A stretch of 24,367 nt of DNA from Chitinispirillales bacterium (GCA_031254455.1 JAIRUI010000053.1:1-24367); one strand, 5' to 3'. Counted from the first letter of the stretch, positions 14,940 to 22,926 are shown. Numbers and translations: made by a program. Notes: generated by a model from the letters alone, not told the origin.

Positions 14940-17102
14940 ATGGGAGAAATTGTGGAACATTTTGAGATTATAAAATTTATTGCAAGTTTTAATAGCGTAG
15001 CGGCTGCGGTCGTTGTTATTTTTGCGATATGCGGAGGATTTGTTATTCTCGGCAAATTTTTAGGTTTGGACGTTTTTAAGCGATCGGATGTTTTTCGGGC
15101 ATTTTGCGTTGCGGCGGTTGTCGCGCTTGCCGCCGAAGCGACGTTTTTCAATTTTCAATATTATTTGAAATTTTTTGCCGGTCCGGAACTTTACACTATG
15201 GATGTTGCGAAAGATAATCCAAATGTTTGGCGAACTTCCGACAAAACTTTGGCTGAAATATCAAATACGGACAGAGCGTTTGAGGTAACGTTTAAAAACC
15301 TTGACAGAAAAATTACTTCTTTATATACCGATTTGAATTACATTAATTCGGATATGGCGCAAATAACAGTCAAATGGTCGGACAAAGAAGGTTCCCATGA
15401 ATTTAAGAAAATATTTTACAAAGGTTTGCCGTATGATAATTATACGCCGTTTCAGTCTCTTGGAAATGTATCGCGGCTTTCGATAGCGTTCAACGGATCC
15501 GTCAGTATCGCACAAATCGCTATAAATAAACAGATACCGTTTTATTTCAGCGGTCTTCGGCTTCTCGTCTTTTCGTTTTTACTGTTTGCGGCTTTTATGT
15601 TAATAAACAAAAATCTTCGCGTAAAAACGGCTTATTATTTATTTAGTCTCAAGTTTAATCCTTCCGATTTAAAACAAAATTTGATTTATGCGTTTTTTGT
15701 CGTTTTGTTGATAATCTTTTCATGGATATGTCTTTATACCACGACATTTACAAAATCGGCATTAGGGCATCCTCCCCATCAGAAGTACAACAAATATTTG
15801 GTCGATGCGTTTCTAAAAGGAAGAACATGGCTTGATTACGGCGATCCGAAGAAATTGCTTGAAGCGGAGGATATATACAATAATCAATGGCGAGCCGCTA
15901 ATTTACAAGTGAATGTCGATTGGATGTGGGATTGGGAGTGGTATAAAGGAAAATATTATTCATATAACGGTCCTGTTCCTGCAGCGATTCTTTATGTTCC
16001 GTACAAAATGATTACAGGAAATTATTTGTCAAATCATGCGGGAATATTTCTGTTTTCAGCCGCGGCTATTATTTTATTGGCGATGCTTTGGCGGTTTTGC
16101 GTAAAAAAATACATGCCGGATTCTAAATTTTCTTTTTACTTGATTTCGTTTTTAACGCTGTTTTTTGCGAGCGGATTATTTTCGGTTTTGAATTTTCCGC
16201 GTTTTTATTCAATAGTTCAGGCGGCGGGGTTTATGTTTATCACAGCCGGAATCTTGTTATTGCTTAAATCGGTTGACGGCGAAAAAATAAAATATTTCAA
16301 ATTGTTTTTTGCATGTCTGTGTCTTGCGCTGGTTGTCGGCTGTCGTCCGAATTTAGTTTTCGTATCGCTTCTTGTTCCGGTTGTTTTGTGGAGATACAAA
16401 TCGTGGAAATTGTTTGCGTTTATTATGATTCCGTATATGATGGTCGCAATTCCGTTGTGTATGTATAATTATGCGCGTTTTGACTCTATTTTTCAATTCG
16501 GGCAAAAATATTGCTTAACCAATACTAACCTGACGGCAACCGGTTTATTAAATCCGATAGGTTTATTTTTCAGATGGCTTGTGTCTTTTATAATCAATAT
16601 TTTCGGCACAAATCAATATTCGTTGATTTTCCCTTACGTCGAAACGTTCCCGCGAACTTCCGGCGATACCATACTGGGATTTCTGTTGCCCGGCGAAGCG
16701 TACTCCGGAATAATCAATTTTCCGATAGTATTTTGTTTGTTTTATCTTTTCAAAAACAAAATTAAGGAATTTAATATGTTATCGGCGTTTTTAATCATTG
16801 CCGCAAGCATAATCGCCGTCAGTTCGTTTACTCAATTGAACGGATATTCTGTAAGATATGTTTTGGATTTTGCCGCTTTTATAATTTTACCGTCTCTATT
16901 TTGCGCTTATTATTGGACAAGCGACACAAAAAGCGCACTGTCCGAAAATGTACGTTTGAAGGTAGTATATGTCGCGCTTTCGATAAGCGTATTTGTCGGT
17001 TTATGCCTTTTTGTGACAGGCGGATTAAACCATACGCAACTTCGCGATCCGGCGTTATACCGTTATCTTGAGTATTCGCTTAGTATTATAAGGCGGTTCT
17101 AA
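14940..17102 (+). CDS. Large polytopic membrane protein, GT-C-type glycosyltransferase-like
   Basis: A 720-residue membrane protein. Two N-terminal helices (about residues 15-70) are followed by a hydrophilic, probably periplasmic beta-rich domain (about 75-200, with LYTDLNYINSD). After that come ten or more helices, with one long loop (about 275-355) holding HPPHQKYNKYLVDAFLKGRTWLDY and GKYYSYNGPVPAAILYVPYK. Such H..QKY and GKYYSY.GP.PA motifs recur in uncharacterised GT-C-fold proteins that use polyprenyl-phosphate sugars. A charged pair, DWMWDWEW, sits in the same loop. Together with the DPPR-synthase-like gene upstream, a lipid-linked-pentose transferase is a reasonable guess, not a demonstration. 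The ATG at 14940 has only a weak purine-rich ribosome site. Confidence 0.7.
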   Translation: MGEIVEHFEIIKFIASFNSVAAAVVVIFAICGGFVILGKFLGLDVFKRSDVFRAFCVAAVVALAAEATFFNFQYYLKFFAGPELYTMDVAKDNPNVWRTSDKTLAEISNTDRAFEVTFKNLDRKITSLYTDLNYINSDMAQITVKWSDKEGSHEFKKIFYKGLPYDNYTPFQSLGNVSRLSIAFNGSVSIAQIAINKQIPFYFSGLRLLVFSFLLFAAFMLINKNLRVKTAYYLFSLKFNPSDLKQNLIYAFFVVLLIIFSWICLYTTTFTKSALGHPPHQKYNKYLVDAFLKGRTWLDYGDPKKLLEAEDIYNNQWRAANLQVNVDWMWDWEWYKGKYYSYNGPVPAAILYVPYKMITGNYLSNHAGIFLFSAAAIILLAMLWRFCVKKYMPDSKFSFYLISFLTLFFASGLFSVLNFPRFYSIVQAAGFMFITAGILLLLKSVDGEKIKYFKLFFACLCLALVVGCRPNLVFVSLLVPVVLWRYKSWKLFAFIMIPYMMVAIPLCMYNYARFDSIFQFGQKYCLTNTNLTATGLLNPIGLFFRWLVSFIINIFGTNQYSLIFPYVETFPRTSGDTILGFLLPGEAYSGIINFPIVFCLFYLFKNKIKEFNMLSAFLIIAASIIAVSSFTQLNGYSVRYVLDFAAFIILPSLFCAYYWTSDTKSALSENVRLKVVYVALSISVFVGLCLFVTGGLNHTQLRDPALYRYLEYSLSIIRRF

Positions 17103-17113
17103 AGTTTACCGCC
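17092..17113 (+). terminator. Hairpin over the stop codon of the GT-C-like gene
   Basis: GGCGGT (17092-17097) can pair with ACCGCC (17108-17113) around a 10-base loop that includes the TAA stop. There is no following T-run, so it is a weak candidate for intrinsic termination or a 3'-end stabilising hairpin. Confidence 0.3.
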
Positions 17114-17205
17114 ATTAGCCGCATTAGAAATAGTATTTCACATATGTTTTTATGTTTAACTAATCTTGAACATGTTTCTTATATAAGTTCCCGTTTTAGT
17201 ATTTC

Positions 17206-17235
17206 TTGACATGGCGTAAAGGGATTTATTATATT
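17206..17235 (+). promoter_or_regulatory. Sigma-70-type promoter of the cobalamin operon
   Basis: TTGACA (17206-17211), a perfect -35 hexamer, is followed after 18 bases by TATATT (17230-17235). The predicted start of transcription near 17242 falls exactly at the 5' edge of the riboswitch, which supports both calls. The 100 bases between the end of the GT-C-like gene and this promoter show nothing else recognisable. Confidence 0.7.
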
Positions 17236-17240
17236 TACGT

Positions 17241-17348
17241 AATCCTTTCGGGAGAATCTTGTTAAAATCAAGAGCGGTTGCGTTTTTGCGACGGTAAAGC
17301 CCAAACCGGAAAACCTGATTGGACGCAAAGCGTCATAAGACGTTTTGC
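17241..17348 (+). ncRNA. Cobalamin riboswitch
   Basis: The leader of the DUF6580-cobO operon carries the order of conserved blocks expected of a cobalamin riboswitch. P2 is TTTcGGG (17246-17252) pairing with CCCAAA (17300-17305). TCTTG (17257-17261) pairs with CAAGA (17269-17273) around TTAAAAT, the counterpart of GGTGAAAATCC. Next come GCGG, a GTTGC/GCGAC stem, GGTAAAGCC, and CCGGAAAACCTG, the B12-box-like block. Downstream, GCAAAGCGTC (17325-17334) and GACGTTTTGC (17339-17348) form a 10-bp hairpin with loop ATAA. It competes with the local hairpin GACGC/GCGTC (17322-17334). There is no U-run, and the ribosome site GAGG (17360-17363) lies 12 bases beyond the hairpin, so translational control is more likely than termination. 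Gene context (cobO) supports it strongly. Confidence 0.78.
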
Positions 17349-17370
17349 AACAATGTTTTGAGGTAGAACT

Positions 17371-17952
17371 ATGTCATCTTTACAAAAATTAAACCTGCGT
17401 TTCGGCGTGATTACGTTGATGATTTTTTTGGCGGCTATAAGCAGGATTATACCGCATCCGCATAACTTTGCGCCAATCGGCGGCATGGCTCTTTTTGGGG
17501 CGGCTTATTTCACAAAACATCGCTGGGCGTTCATCATTCCAATTATATCTATGTGGATAAGCGATTTGGCGTTGAACAATGTCGTTTACGGGCGGTATTT
17601 TGACGGTTTTGTCTGGTTTTACGCAGGTTCGTTTTTTACTTACGCAGCTTTTGCGCTCATAGTAGTGTTTGGTGTGTTTACACTTAAAAAAGTGCGTACG
17701 CCGAACATTATTGTTTCGGCTTTGGGGGCTTCGGTAATATTTTTTATCGTATCAAATTTCGGCGTTTGGTTTTCGGGAACTATGTATCCAAAAGATTTAG
17801 GCGGATTGTTAACATGTTTTGCGGCGGGAATACCGTTTTTCGGCAATACGGTTTTTGGCGATTTGGTTTACAGTGCGATATTGTTCGGATTGTTTGAATT
17901 AAGTACGCGCCGTTTTCCGCAGTTACGGTCGCAGCCTGTCATAAAGCAATGA
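17371..17952 (+). CDS. DUF6580-family membrane protein, probably linked to corrinoid uptake or salvage
   Basis: A 193-residue inner-membrane protein with about five helices. It opens with LAAISRIIPHPHNFAPIGGMALFGAAYF, the hallmark of the DUF6580 family, followed by ISMWISDLALNN and a C-terminal GIPFFGNTVFGDLVYSAILFG. The fold resembles small ECF-transporter substrate-binding (S) components in size and topology, but this is an inference; the biochemical role is not known. The gene is the first after the cobalamin riboswitch and its stop is followed immediately by the cobO start, so a role in cobalamin, corrinoid or cobalt handling is likely. Ribosome site GAGG, 7 bases before the ATG. Confidence 0.75.
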   Translation: MSSLQKLNLRFGVITLMIFLAAISRIIPHPHNFAPIGGMALFGAAYFTKHRWAFIIPIISMWISDLALNNVVYGRYFDGFVWFYAGSFFTYAAFALIVVFGVFTLKKVRTPNIIVSALGASVIFFIVSNFGVWFSGTMYPKDLGGLLTCFAAGIPFFGNTVFGDLVYSAILFGLFELSTRRFPQLRSQPVIKQ

Positions 17953-18468
17953 ATGAACGGCTATATTCAGGTATATACCGGTAACGGAAAAGGCAAAACG
18001 ACTGCGGCTTTAGGGGCGGCGTTGCGCGCCGTTGGAGCTGGTATGAAGGTGTTTATAGCGCAATTTGTCAAGGGGCGTGAATACTGCGAAATATTTGCAG
18101 CTCGTAACTTCCTGCCTGCCGTAACGATTAAGCAATACGGATTGGACTTCTTTATAACACACGTTCCGACGCAAGCCGATGTTGATATTGCCGTTAAGGG
18201 ATTAAAAGAAATATCAAAAATTATATTATCTAACGAATACGATATGGTTATATTGGACGAAGCGAATATAGCCGTTTACTATAATCTTTTTACTTCGACA
18301 CAACTCATATCCATATTGAAAAACAAACCCGAAACGCTTGAAATAATCATTACCGGACGCTACGCTTGTCCCGAAATATTAGAAATTGCGGACTTGGTAA
18401 CCGAGATGAAAGAAGTGAAGCATTATTATACGCAAGGCGTTAAGGCGCGTAAAGGAATAGAGTGTTAA
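17953..18468 (+). CDS. cobO: Corrinoid adenosyltransferase (CobO/BtuR type)
   Basis: A 171-residue P-loop ATP:cob(I)alamin adenosyltransferase. The P-loop GNGKGKTT (residues 10-17) is in the typical GxGKGKTTAALGAALRA context. The Walker-B-like MVILDEANIAVYY, the ITGRYACPEILEIADLVTEM segment and the ending YTQGVKARKGIE are all family-typical. It attaches the 5'-deoxyadenosyl group of ATP to reduced corrinoids, giving adenosylcobamides for synthesis or salvage. The ATG begins directly after the stop of the DUF6580 gene (zero spacing), so expression should be coupled and under the riboswitch. Confidence 0.94.
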   Translation: MNGYIQVYTGNGKGKTTAALGAALRAVGAGMKVFIAQFVKGREYCEIFAARNFLPAVTIKQYGLDFFITHVPTQADVDIAVKGLKEISKIILSNEYDMVILDEANIAVYYNLFTSTQLISILKNKPETLEIIITGRYACPEILEIADLVTEMKEVKHYYTQGVKARKGIEC

Positions 18469-18470
18469 CT

Positions 18471-19052
18471 ATGGAATATTCGCTGAGCGGCATTACGGCG
18501 GAAATCGATGTCGATAAATATATCCTAAATTATCACACCCCTGACGCTTTTATAGAATATTGCAAACAATGTAATCGTTACGGCGCTTGCTGGGCGTGTC
18601 CGCCTTTTGATTTTGATGTGGACGTGTATTTGAGGAATTACAAAAGCGTGCGCATAATTGGAACAAAAATAACTTTAAGCGATGCGCTTATTAACGAGTG
18701 TGCGGAATTAGAGCGATGCAAAAATGTTTCATATAGAATTATCGGGGAAGTAAGGCGTGATTTGGATAATAAATTACTTGCTCTTGAGCGGCGGTATCCG
18801 AACAGCCGCGCTTTTTTTGCCGGAAGTTGTCGGTTTTGCAAGCGGGAAAAATGTATGCGTATTTCCAAAAAGCCGTGTTTATATCCCGATAAAATTCGTC
18901 CGTCGCTTGAGTCTTTAGGTTTTGACGTAGCTAAAACATCGTTACAGTTATTAAAGTGCGAGCTAAAATGGGGAAGTAAAGAGCGTCTGCCGGAGTATTT
19001 TGTTTTGGTAAGCGGATTTTTTATGAATAATCTGACCGGTAGATCGTCCTAA
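18471..19052 (+). CDS. DUF2284-type cysteine-rich metal-binding protein
   Basis: A 193-residue soluble protein with two four-cysteine clusters: C31, C34, C40, C43 (CKQCNRYGACWACPP) and C120, C123, C128, C136 (CRFCKREKC...C). This layout fits the DUF2284 family, predicted to bind metal or iron-sulfur centres; two [4Fe-4S]-like sites are a plausible reading. The function is unknown. It starts 2 bp after the cobO stop (ATG at 18471; a GTG at 18462 inside cobO is an alternative start) and is therefore the third gene of the riboswitch operon. A redox role in reducing the corrinoid for CobO is an attractive inference. Its stop overlaps the convergent sigma-factor gene by 4 bp. Confidence 0.8.
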   Translation: MEYSLSGITAEIDVDKYILNYHTPDAFIEYCKQCNRYGACWACPPFDFDVDVYLRNYKSVRIIGTKITLSDALINECAELERCKNVSYRIIGEVRRDLDNKLLALERRYPNSRAFFAGSCRFCKREKCMRISKKPCLYPDKIRPSLESLGFDVAKTSLQLLKCELKWGSKERLPEYFVLVSGFFMNNLTGRSS

Positions 19053-19597
19053 AAATCCATAACGTCGTTATACAATTCTTCTAATCTTTTTCGCAAAAAC
19101 TTTATAGCGTAATGCTTGCGCGAAAGAACAGTATTAATCGGAGTCTTAGTTTCCTGTGAAACCTCTTTTACGGAAAAATCCAGTAATTCGGTCAATTCAA
19201 AAACTTCACGTTGTTCCTTTGGCAGTTCGGCGATAGCCGCCTGTATCTCTTCAAGAATCACGGCGCGAAGCATTTCAGTCTCGGGGGTTGCTTCTTCACC
19301 ATAGATAAAATCCGCGATCTCTTCAAAAATGTATTCATCGTCTTCGCTGTAATATACAGGAAACGATACTTCTTTCTTTTTTCTTTGTCGGTCGATTATT
19401 TTGTTGCTTGCGGCTCGATACAGCCAAGCCGCGGCATTGTCTATCGGATTGACCTCGTCGTCTGCCTGCATAAAATTGAAAAACACCTCCAACAAGATGT
19501 CCTGCGCATCTTCAAAACTATCGACACGCCGACGAATGAAGTTCAAAAGCCGCTCTTTTGTATCCGAAAAAACTTGCGCCGCGGTTTTCTTAGACAC
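19049..19597 (-). CDS. ECF-type sigma-70 family RNA polymerase sigma factor
   Basis: A 182-residue protein with region 2 (ERLLNFIRRRVDSFEDAQDILLEVFFNFMQ, then AAAWLYRAASNKIIDRQRKKKE) and region 4 (AELPKEQREVFELTELLDFSVKEVSQETKTPINTVLSRKHYAIKFLRKRL, a helix-turn-helix). The linker is unusually acidic (SEDDEYIFEEIADFIYGEE). It directs RNA polymerase to a special promoter set, which is unknown here. It is the last gene of an operon with an ABC-2 transporter and a small membrane protein, starting 5 bp after the permease stop. No zinc-binding anti-sigma factor gene is seen next to it. The small membrane protein at the head of the operon is the only candidate partner visible. Confidence 0.88.
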   Translation of the reverse strand: MSKKTAAQVFSDTKERLLNFIRRRVDSFEDAQDILLEVFFNFMQADDEVNPIDNAAAWLYRAASNKIIDRQRKKKEVSFPVYYSEDDEYIFEEIADFIYGEEATPETEMLRAVILEEIQAAIAELPKEQREVFELTELLDFSVKEVSQETKTPINTVLSRKHYAIKFLRKRLEELYNDVMDF

Positions 19598-19602
19598 TTA
19601 TC

Positions 19603-20421
19603 TTACCTGTTTTTTTCACTTTGGGCAAAGAAATACGTGCCGAGCATAAGACAAACGACCGTCAACAAAAGTATCGCGGCAAAATTTACCATCGGATTAA
19701 ACATTACCACACTGTAATACTCAGGACTTCCTCTGTAAACCACCGCCCGCACAAGGTCTATGCAGTATGTCATCGGCATAAGTCTGTTCAAAATCAAAAG
19801 CGCCCCCGACGAATTATTAATCGGTATAACCGCTCCCGACAAAAACATCTGCGGCATAGTTATAAGCATAACGGCGAAATTAGCCGTTCTCTTGCTTTTT
19901 ACAAGCCCGATTACAAGCATCGACATCGCTCCGCCGCAAAGACATATAAGCGGAGACAGTACAAGAATAAGCGCTAACTTTTCCAAAGGTAACGTTATGC
20001 CCATGCAAAATCCGACGAGCAATGTACCGCTCATACTTAATATTGCCGCAAACGCTGAACCCAAAATCTTTCCTATGATAAGGGAATAACGAGAAACCGG
20101 CGCTACAAGCATCTCTTGATTAAAATTAGTTTCACGGTCGTCCACAAGCGATGCCATACCGGTTGTCGTAACCATAAAAAGCATATTAACCAACATTCCA
20201 ACCAGCATAAAACTTCCGAACCTGAAATCAAGTCCGCCCGCCATGTTTTGCATAAGATTACCGCCTATCATCCCCATTAATATAACAGGATACATAAGAC
20301 TCATCACTATGGAACCCACAGATTTAAAGAATATCGTAATCTCTCTCGCCGTAACGGTAACTATTGTGTTCAGTTCACGAAATATCCGCGTTGCGTTTCC
20401 CGCCAAAATAACTTCACTCAT
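19603..20421 (-). CDS. ABC-2 type transporter permease
   Basis: A 272-residue inner-membrane protein with six predicted helices and the ABC-2 family pattern: an N-terminal amphipathic part, SIVMSLMYPVILMGMIGGNLM, then MASLVDDRETNFNQEMLVAPVSRYSLIIGKILG, and a C-terminal FLSGAVIPINNSSGALLILNRLMPMTYCIDLVRAVVYRG. These features mark the drug/polysaccharide exporter-type permeases paired with DrrA-like ATPases. Its ATG overlaps the ATPase stop (ATGA), so the two form one exporter; the substrate cannot be told. The sigma-factor gene follows 5 bp downstream. Confidence 0.92.
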   Translation of the reverse strand: MSEVILAGNATRIFRELNTIVTVTAREITIFFKSVGSIVMSLMYPVILMGMIGGNLMQNMAGGLDFRFGSFMLVGMLVNMLFMVTTTGMASLVDDRETNFNQEMLVAPVSRYSLIIGKILGSAFAAILSMSGTLLVGFCMGITLPLEKLALILVLSPLICLCGGAMSMLVIGLVKSKRTANFAVMLITMPQMFLSGAVIPINNSSGALLILNRLMPMTYCIDLVRAVVYRGSPEYYSVVMFNPMVNFAAILLLTVVCLMLGTYFFAQSEKNR

Positions 20422-21365
20422 GCGGCAGCCTCCTTGGAATTAGTCAAAAACTCAACGTAGGCGTCTTCAAGCGACGGTTCGTGCGTCTTCAAAACCGTAA
20501 GTTTCGTAGTAAGCGAAGAAATTATCTCCTGCGCCGACTTTACACATTGAACAATTATTTGCCCGTTCGCCGTAAACGGCAATCCCAGAGCCGTAAGTTC
20601 GGCTGTCAATGCCGTTCTGTCGTCGGCATCCAAATATAATTCGCGCTTAAGCAACCTGTTTTTTAATTGCGACGGCGAGCAGCAAGCCGAAATCCGCCCC
20701 TTGTTTATCAAGCATACCGTATCTACATTTTCCGCTTCGTCTATATAATGCGTTGTCAAAAACACTGTCGTTCCGTAGCGTTTGCGGGTATCGTTTATGT
20801 ATTCCCACAACGAACGGCGGCTCACCGCGTCAAGTCCTTGTGTAGGCTCGTCCAGAAAAAGCACGTCCGGAGTATGTATAAGACTTCTTATAATTTCTAA
20901 TTTTCTCTGCATTCCACCCGAAAGTTTTTTTATCGGCTTAAACAGAACGTCCTGTATTCCCACTATTTCGGCAAGGTCGGTCAATCTTTTTCTATATTCC
21001 GCAGGCATCGACTTAAAAGCCGGACGATACCCATACATTCCATACAGACATGCATGAAAGCGAATATTCTGTTCCGCCGACAATTGCGGGTCAAGGCTTG
21101 GCTGCTGAAAAATAATTCCCACCTTTTCTCGAACGTTGCGCGCCTGTTTTTCTATGTCGAAGCCTGCAATCTTAACTTCTCCCGAAGTTTTCGACAGCGT
21201 GGTGGTCAGGATTGAAATCGTTGTCGTTTTTCCTGCGCCGTTTGCGCCCAAAAAAGCAAAGAACTCTCCTTTTCCCACAGAAAAACTTATGTCGTTTACT
21301 GCCGCTTTGTCGGCGTTTTTATAGCGTTTAACAAGGTTTTTTACCGATACGACAGTATTATTCAT
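20418..21365 (-). CDS. ABC transporter ATP-binding protein (DrrA-like)
   Basis: A 315-residue ATPase from the ATG at 21365, chosen because GGAGAG lies about 10 bases before it; an upstream in-frame GTG at 21386 would add seven residues and overlap the preceding gene further. It has Walker A GANGAGKTT, Q-loop FQQPSLD, signature LSGGMQRKLE, Walker B VLFLDEPTQGLD and H-loop TTHYIDEAE. A C-terminal accessory domain of about 80 residues follows, as in DrrA/NodI-type ATPases. It energises the permease encoded immediately downstream (ATGA overlap). Its start overlaps the end of the small membrane protein gene by 8 bp. Confidence 0.93.
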   Translation of the reverse strand: MNNTVVSVKNLVKRYKNADKAAVNDISFSVGKGEFFAFLGANGAGKTTTISILTTTLSKTSGEVKIAGFDIEKQARNVREKVGIIFQQPSLDPQLSAEQNIRFHACLYGMYGYRPAFKSMPAEYRKRLTDLAEIVGIQDVLFKPIKKLSGGMQRKLEIIRSLIHTPDVLFLDEPTQGLDAVSRRSLWEYINDTRKRYGTTVFLTTHYIDEAENVDTVCLINKGRISACCSPSQLKNRLLKRELYLDADDRTALTAELTALGLPFTANGQIIVQCVKSAQEIISSLTTKLTVLKTHEPSLEDAYVEFLTNSKEAAA

Positions 21366-21798
21366 TTCCGCTCTCCACTTTTTCACCGTTTATTTGTTTG
21401 TTTCTTTTTTCGTTGTCTGTTGTGGATTGTTTCGTTTCCCTTTCATCGTTTGAATAACCGTGAAAGCCCGAAAATTTTTCGCGGAATCTAAAAAAATCCT
21501 TTTCTTTTTTGATGAATTCCATACGTTCGTCTTCGTTCATGTTTATCCATCTTTCCCGTAACTTATTGCCATGCTTGCCTATCTGATGGATAGCATAGCT
21601 TTGCCCGCCGCCAATACCTCCAAAAAGAAGCCGAACAAGTATAAGCAGTCCTACCGCTTGCGGATAATTAATCTGCGGCGATACAAAAATCTTCGGCATA
21701 AGCGCGTTCCACAAAAGCATTACCGCCGCGCCGAACGCCGCGCACATAACAAGCATTGCCAAAACGCCTGCAAACTTGAATTTAATAAAATCTCTCAT
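21358..21798 (-). CDS. Small two-helix membrane protein of the sigma/ABC operon
   Basis: A 146-residue protein with two hydrophobic segments (about residues 9-32, GVLAMLVMCAAFGAAVMLLWNALMP, and about 47-65, AVGLLILVRLLFGGIGGG). A charged cytoplasmic tail follows, containing RERWINMNEDERMEFIKKEKDFFRF and an FHGYS motif, and the end is a very polar Glu/Lys/Asn-rich tail. Proteins of this layout (short helix, LLWNxLMP, GGxGGG, charged tail) occur next to ECF sigma factors in Bacteroidota-like genomes and have no assigned role. AGGAGG precedes the ATG ideally. As first gene of the operon it may sense or tether something for the sigma factor; that is inference only. Confidence 0.75.
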   Translation of the reverse strand: MRDFIKFKFAGVLAMLVMCAAFGAAVMLLWNALMPKIFVSPQINYPQAVGLLILVRLLFGGIGGGQSYAIHQIGKHGNKLRERWINMNEDERMEFIKKEKDFFRFREKFSGFHGYSNDERETKQSTTDNEKRNKQINGEKVESGNE

Positions 21799-21900
21799 AG
21801 ATTTATCCTCCTCTACTATAATAGACGAATGAATCTGGAAAATATTTTACGATAGTTGAAATTATTTTATATATTTTAACGATTCAAAGATTTTTCGTTT

Positions 21901-22926
21901 TCATTCCAGAAACATAGCGTCGCCGTAACTGAAAAATCTGTAATTCCGCGAAACGGCGATTTGGTATGCGTTCAAAACCTTTTCTCTGTCGTAAAACGCC
22001 GAAACAAGCATAATAAGCGTGGATTGCGGAAGATGAAAATTGGTAATTAAACCTGAAATTACGCCGAATTTATACGGAGACAATATCATAATCTTCGTAG
22101 AATTATGTCCGCTTTTTATTTTTTTCCCGTCAAACGCGCTTTCAAGTGCGCGAACAACCGTCGTTCCTACGGCGATAATTCGATTTTTATGTAAAAGCGC
22201 GTCATTGAGCGTGTCGGCTGTATCTTGTGCAATAAAATATTCTTCGGAATGCATATTATGTTCCAAAGGATTGTCCGTTTTTACAGGACGAAACGTTCCG
22301 ATTCCGACTTTTAACGTTAAAAAATGCAACTTTACACCCTTTTTGCGAATATTTTCCAAAAGTTCTTCGGTGAAATGAAGTCCGGCGGTAGGTGCGGCGA
22401 GAGCGCCTAGTTCTTTTGCGTAAATCGTTTGATAATCGGAATTATCTTGATTGTCGGCTCTTCTGTTCATATAAGGCGGGAGAGGAATTTCGCCGTATTC
22501 GTCAAGAATTTCAAAAATATTTTCTGTAAATCTTACTATTTTTGCGCCGTCCTCTGCGTTTTCAATTATTTCAAAGATTACATTTTCATTCTTTTCTAAG
22601 AATAATTTGCAGCCTGTTTTGAGGCGTTTGGCGGGTTTTGCAATTATCTGCGCCGAAAAATTGTCGAAGATCTTAACGAATAGAAATTCTACTTTCGCTT
22701 TCGTGTCCTGCTTTATTGCAAACAGTCGGCATTGTAAAACTTTTGTGTCGTTGAAAACCAAAATATCGTCTTTTTGTAAAAAATCGACAATTTCGTAAAA
22801 CTTTTTGTGATAAATTTCTTCGGATTTTCTGTTTATACACATCAATTTCGCGTCGTCGCGTTTTTCAAGCGGTCGTTTTGCTATTAAATCGTTTGGAAGT
22901 TCGTAAAAAAAATCGTTAGTTTTCAT
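21901..22926 (-). CDS. queA: S-adenosylmethionine:tRNA ribosyltransferase-isomerase
   Basis: A 341-residue enzyme of queuosine synthesis; it transfers the ribose moiety of SAM to preQ1 in tRNA, giving epoxyqueuosine. Family landmarks are YELPNDLIAKRPLEKRDDAKLM, FNDTKVLQCRL, GEIPLPPYMNR, YQTIYAKELGALAAPTAGLHF, TLKVGIGTFRPVK, HNMHSEEY, and the C-terminal GLITNFHLPQSTLIMLVSAF and FSYGDAMF. It is full length and shows no damage. The ATG overlaps the stop of a 36-codon upstream gene (ATGA), so its translation probably depends on that small gene. No other queuosine gene is in the window. Confidence 0.96.
   Translation of the reverse strand: MKTNDFFYELPNDLIAKRPLEKRDDAKLMCINRKSEEIYHKKFYEIVDFLQKDDILVFNDTKVLQCRLFAIKQDTKAKVEFLFVKIFDNFSAQIIAKPAKRLKTGCKLFLEKNENVIFEIIENAEDGAKIVRFTENIFEILDEYGEIPLPPYMNRRADNQDNSDYQTIYAKELGALAAPTAGLHFTEELLENIRKKGVKLHFLTLKVGIGTFRPVKTDNPLEHNMHSEEYFIAQDTADTLNDALLHKNRIIAVGTTVVRALESAFDGKKIKSGHNSTKIMILSPYKFGVISGLITNFHLPQSTLIMLVSAFYDREKVLNAYQIAVSRNYRFFSYGDAMFLE

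Noticed and set aside
17103..17205. Possible tRNA or small RNA between the GT-C-like gene and the cobalamin promoter
   Set aside because: No cloverleaf, T-loop or GTTC-like box could be formed; no tRNA or rRNA gene was seen anywhere in the window.
19211..19717. 168-residue plus-strand open frame across the sigma-factor gene
   Set aside because: It is antisense to a well-recognised sigma factor and the permease end, with no start signals.
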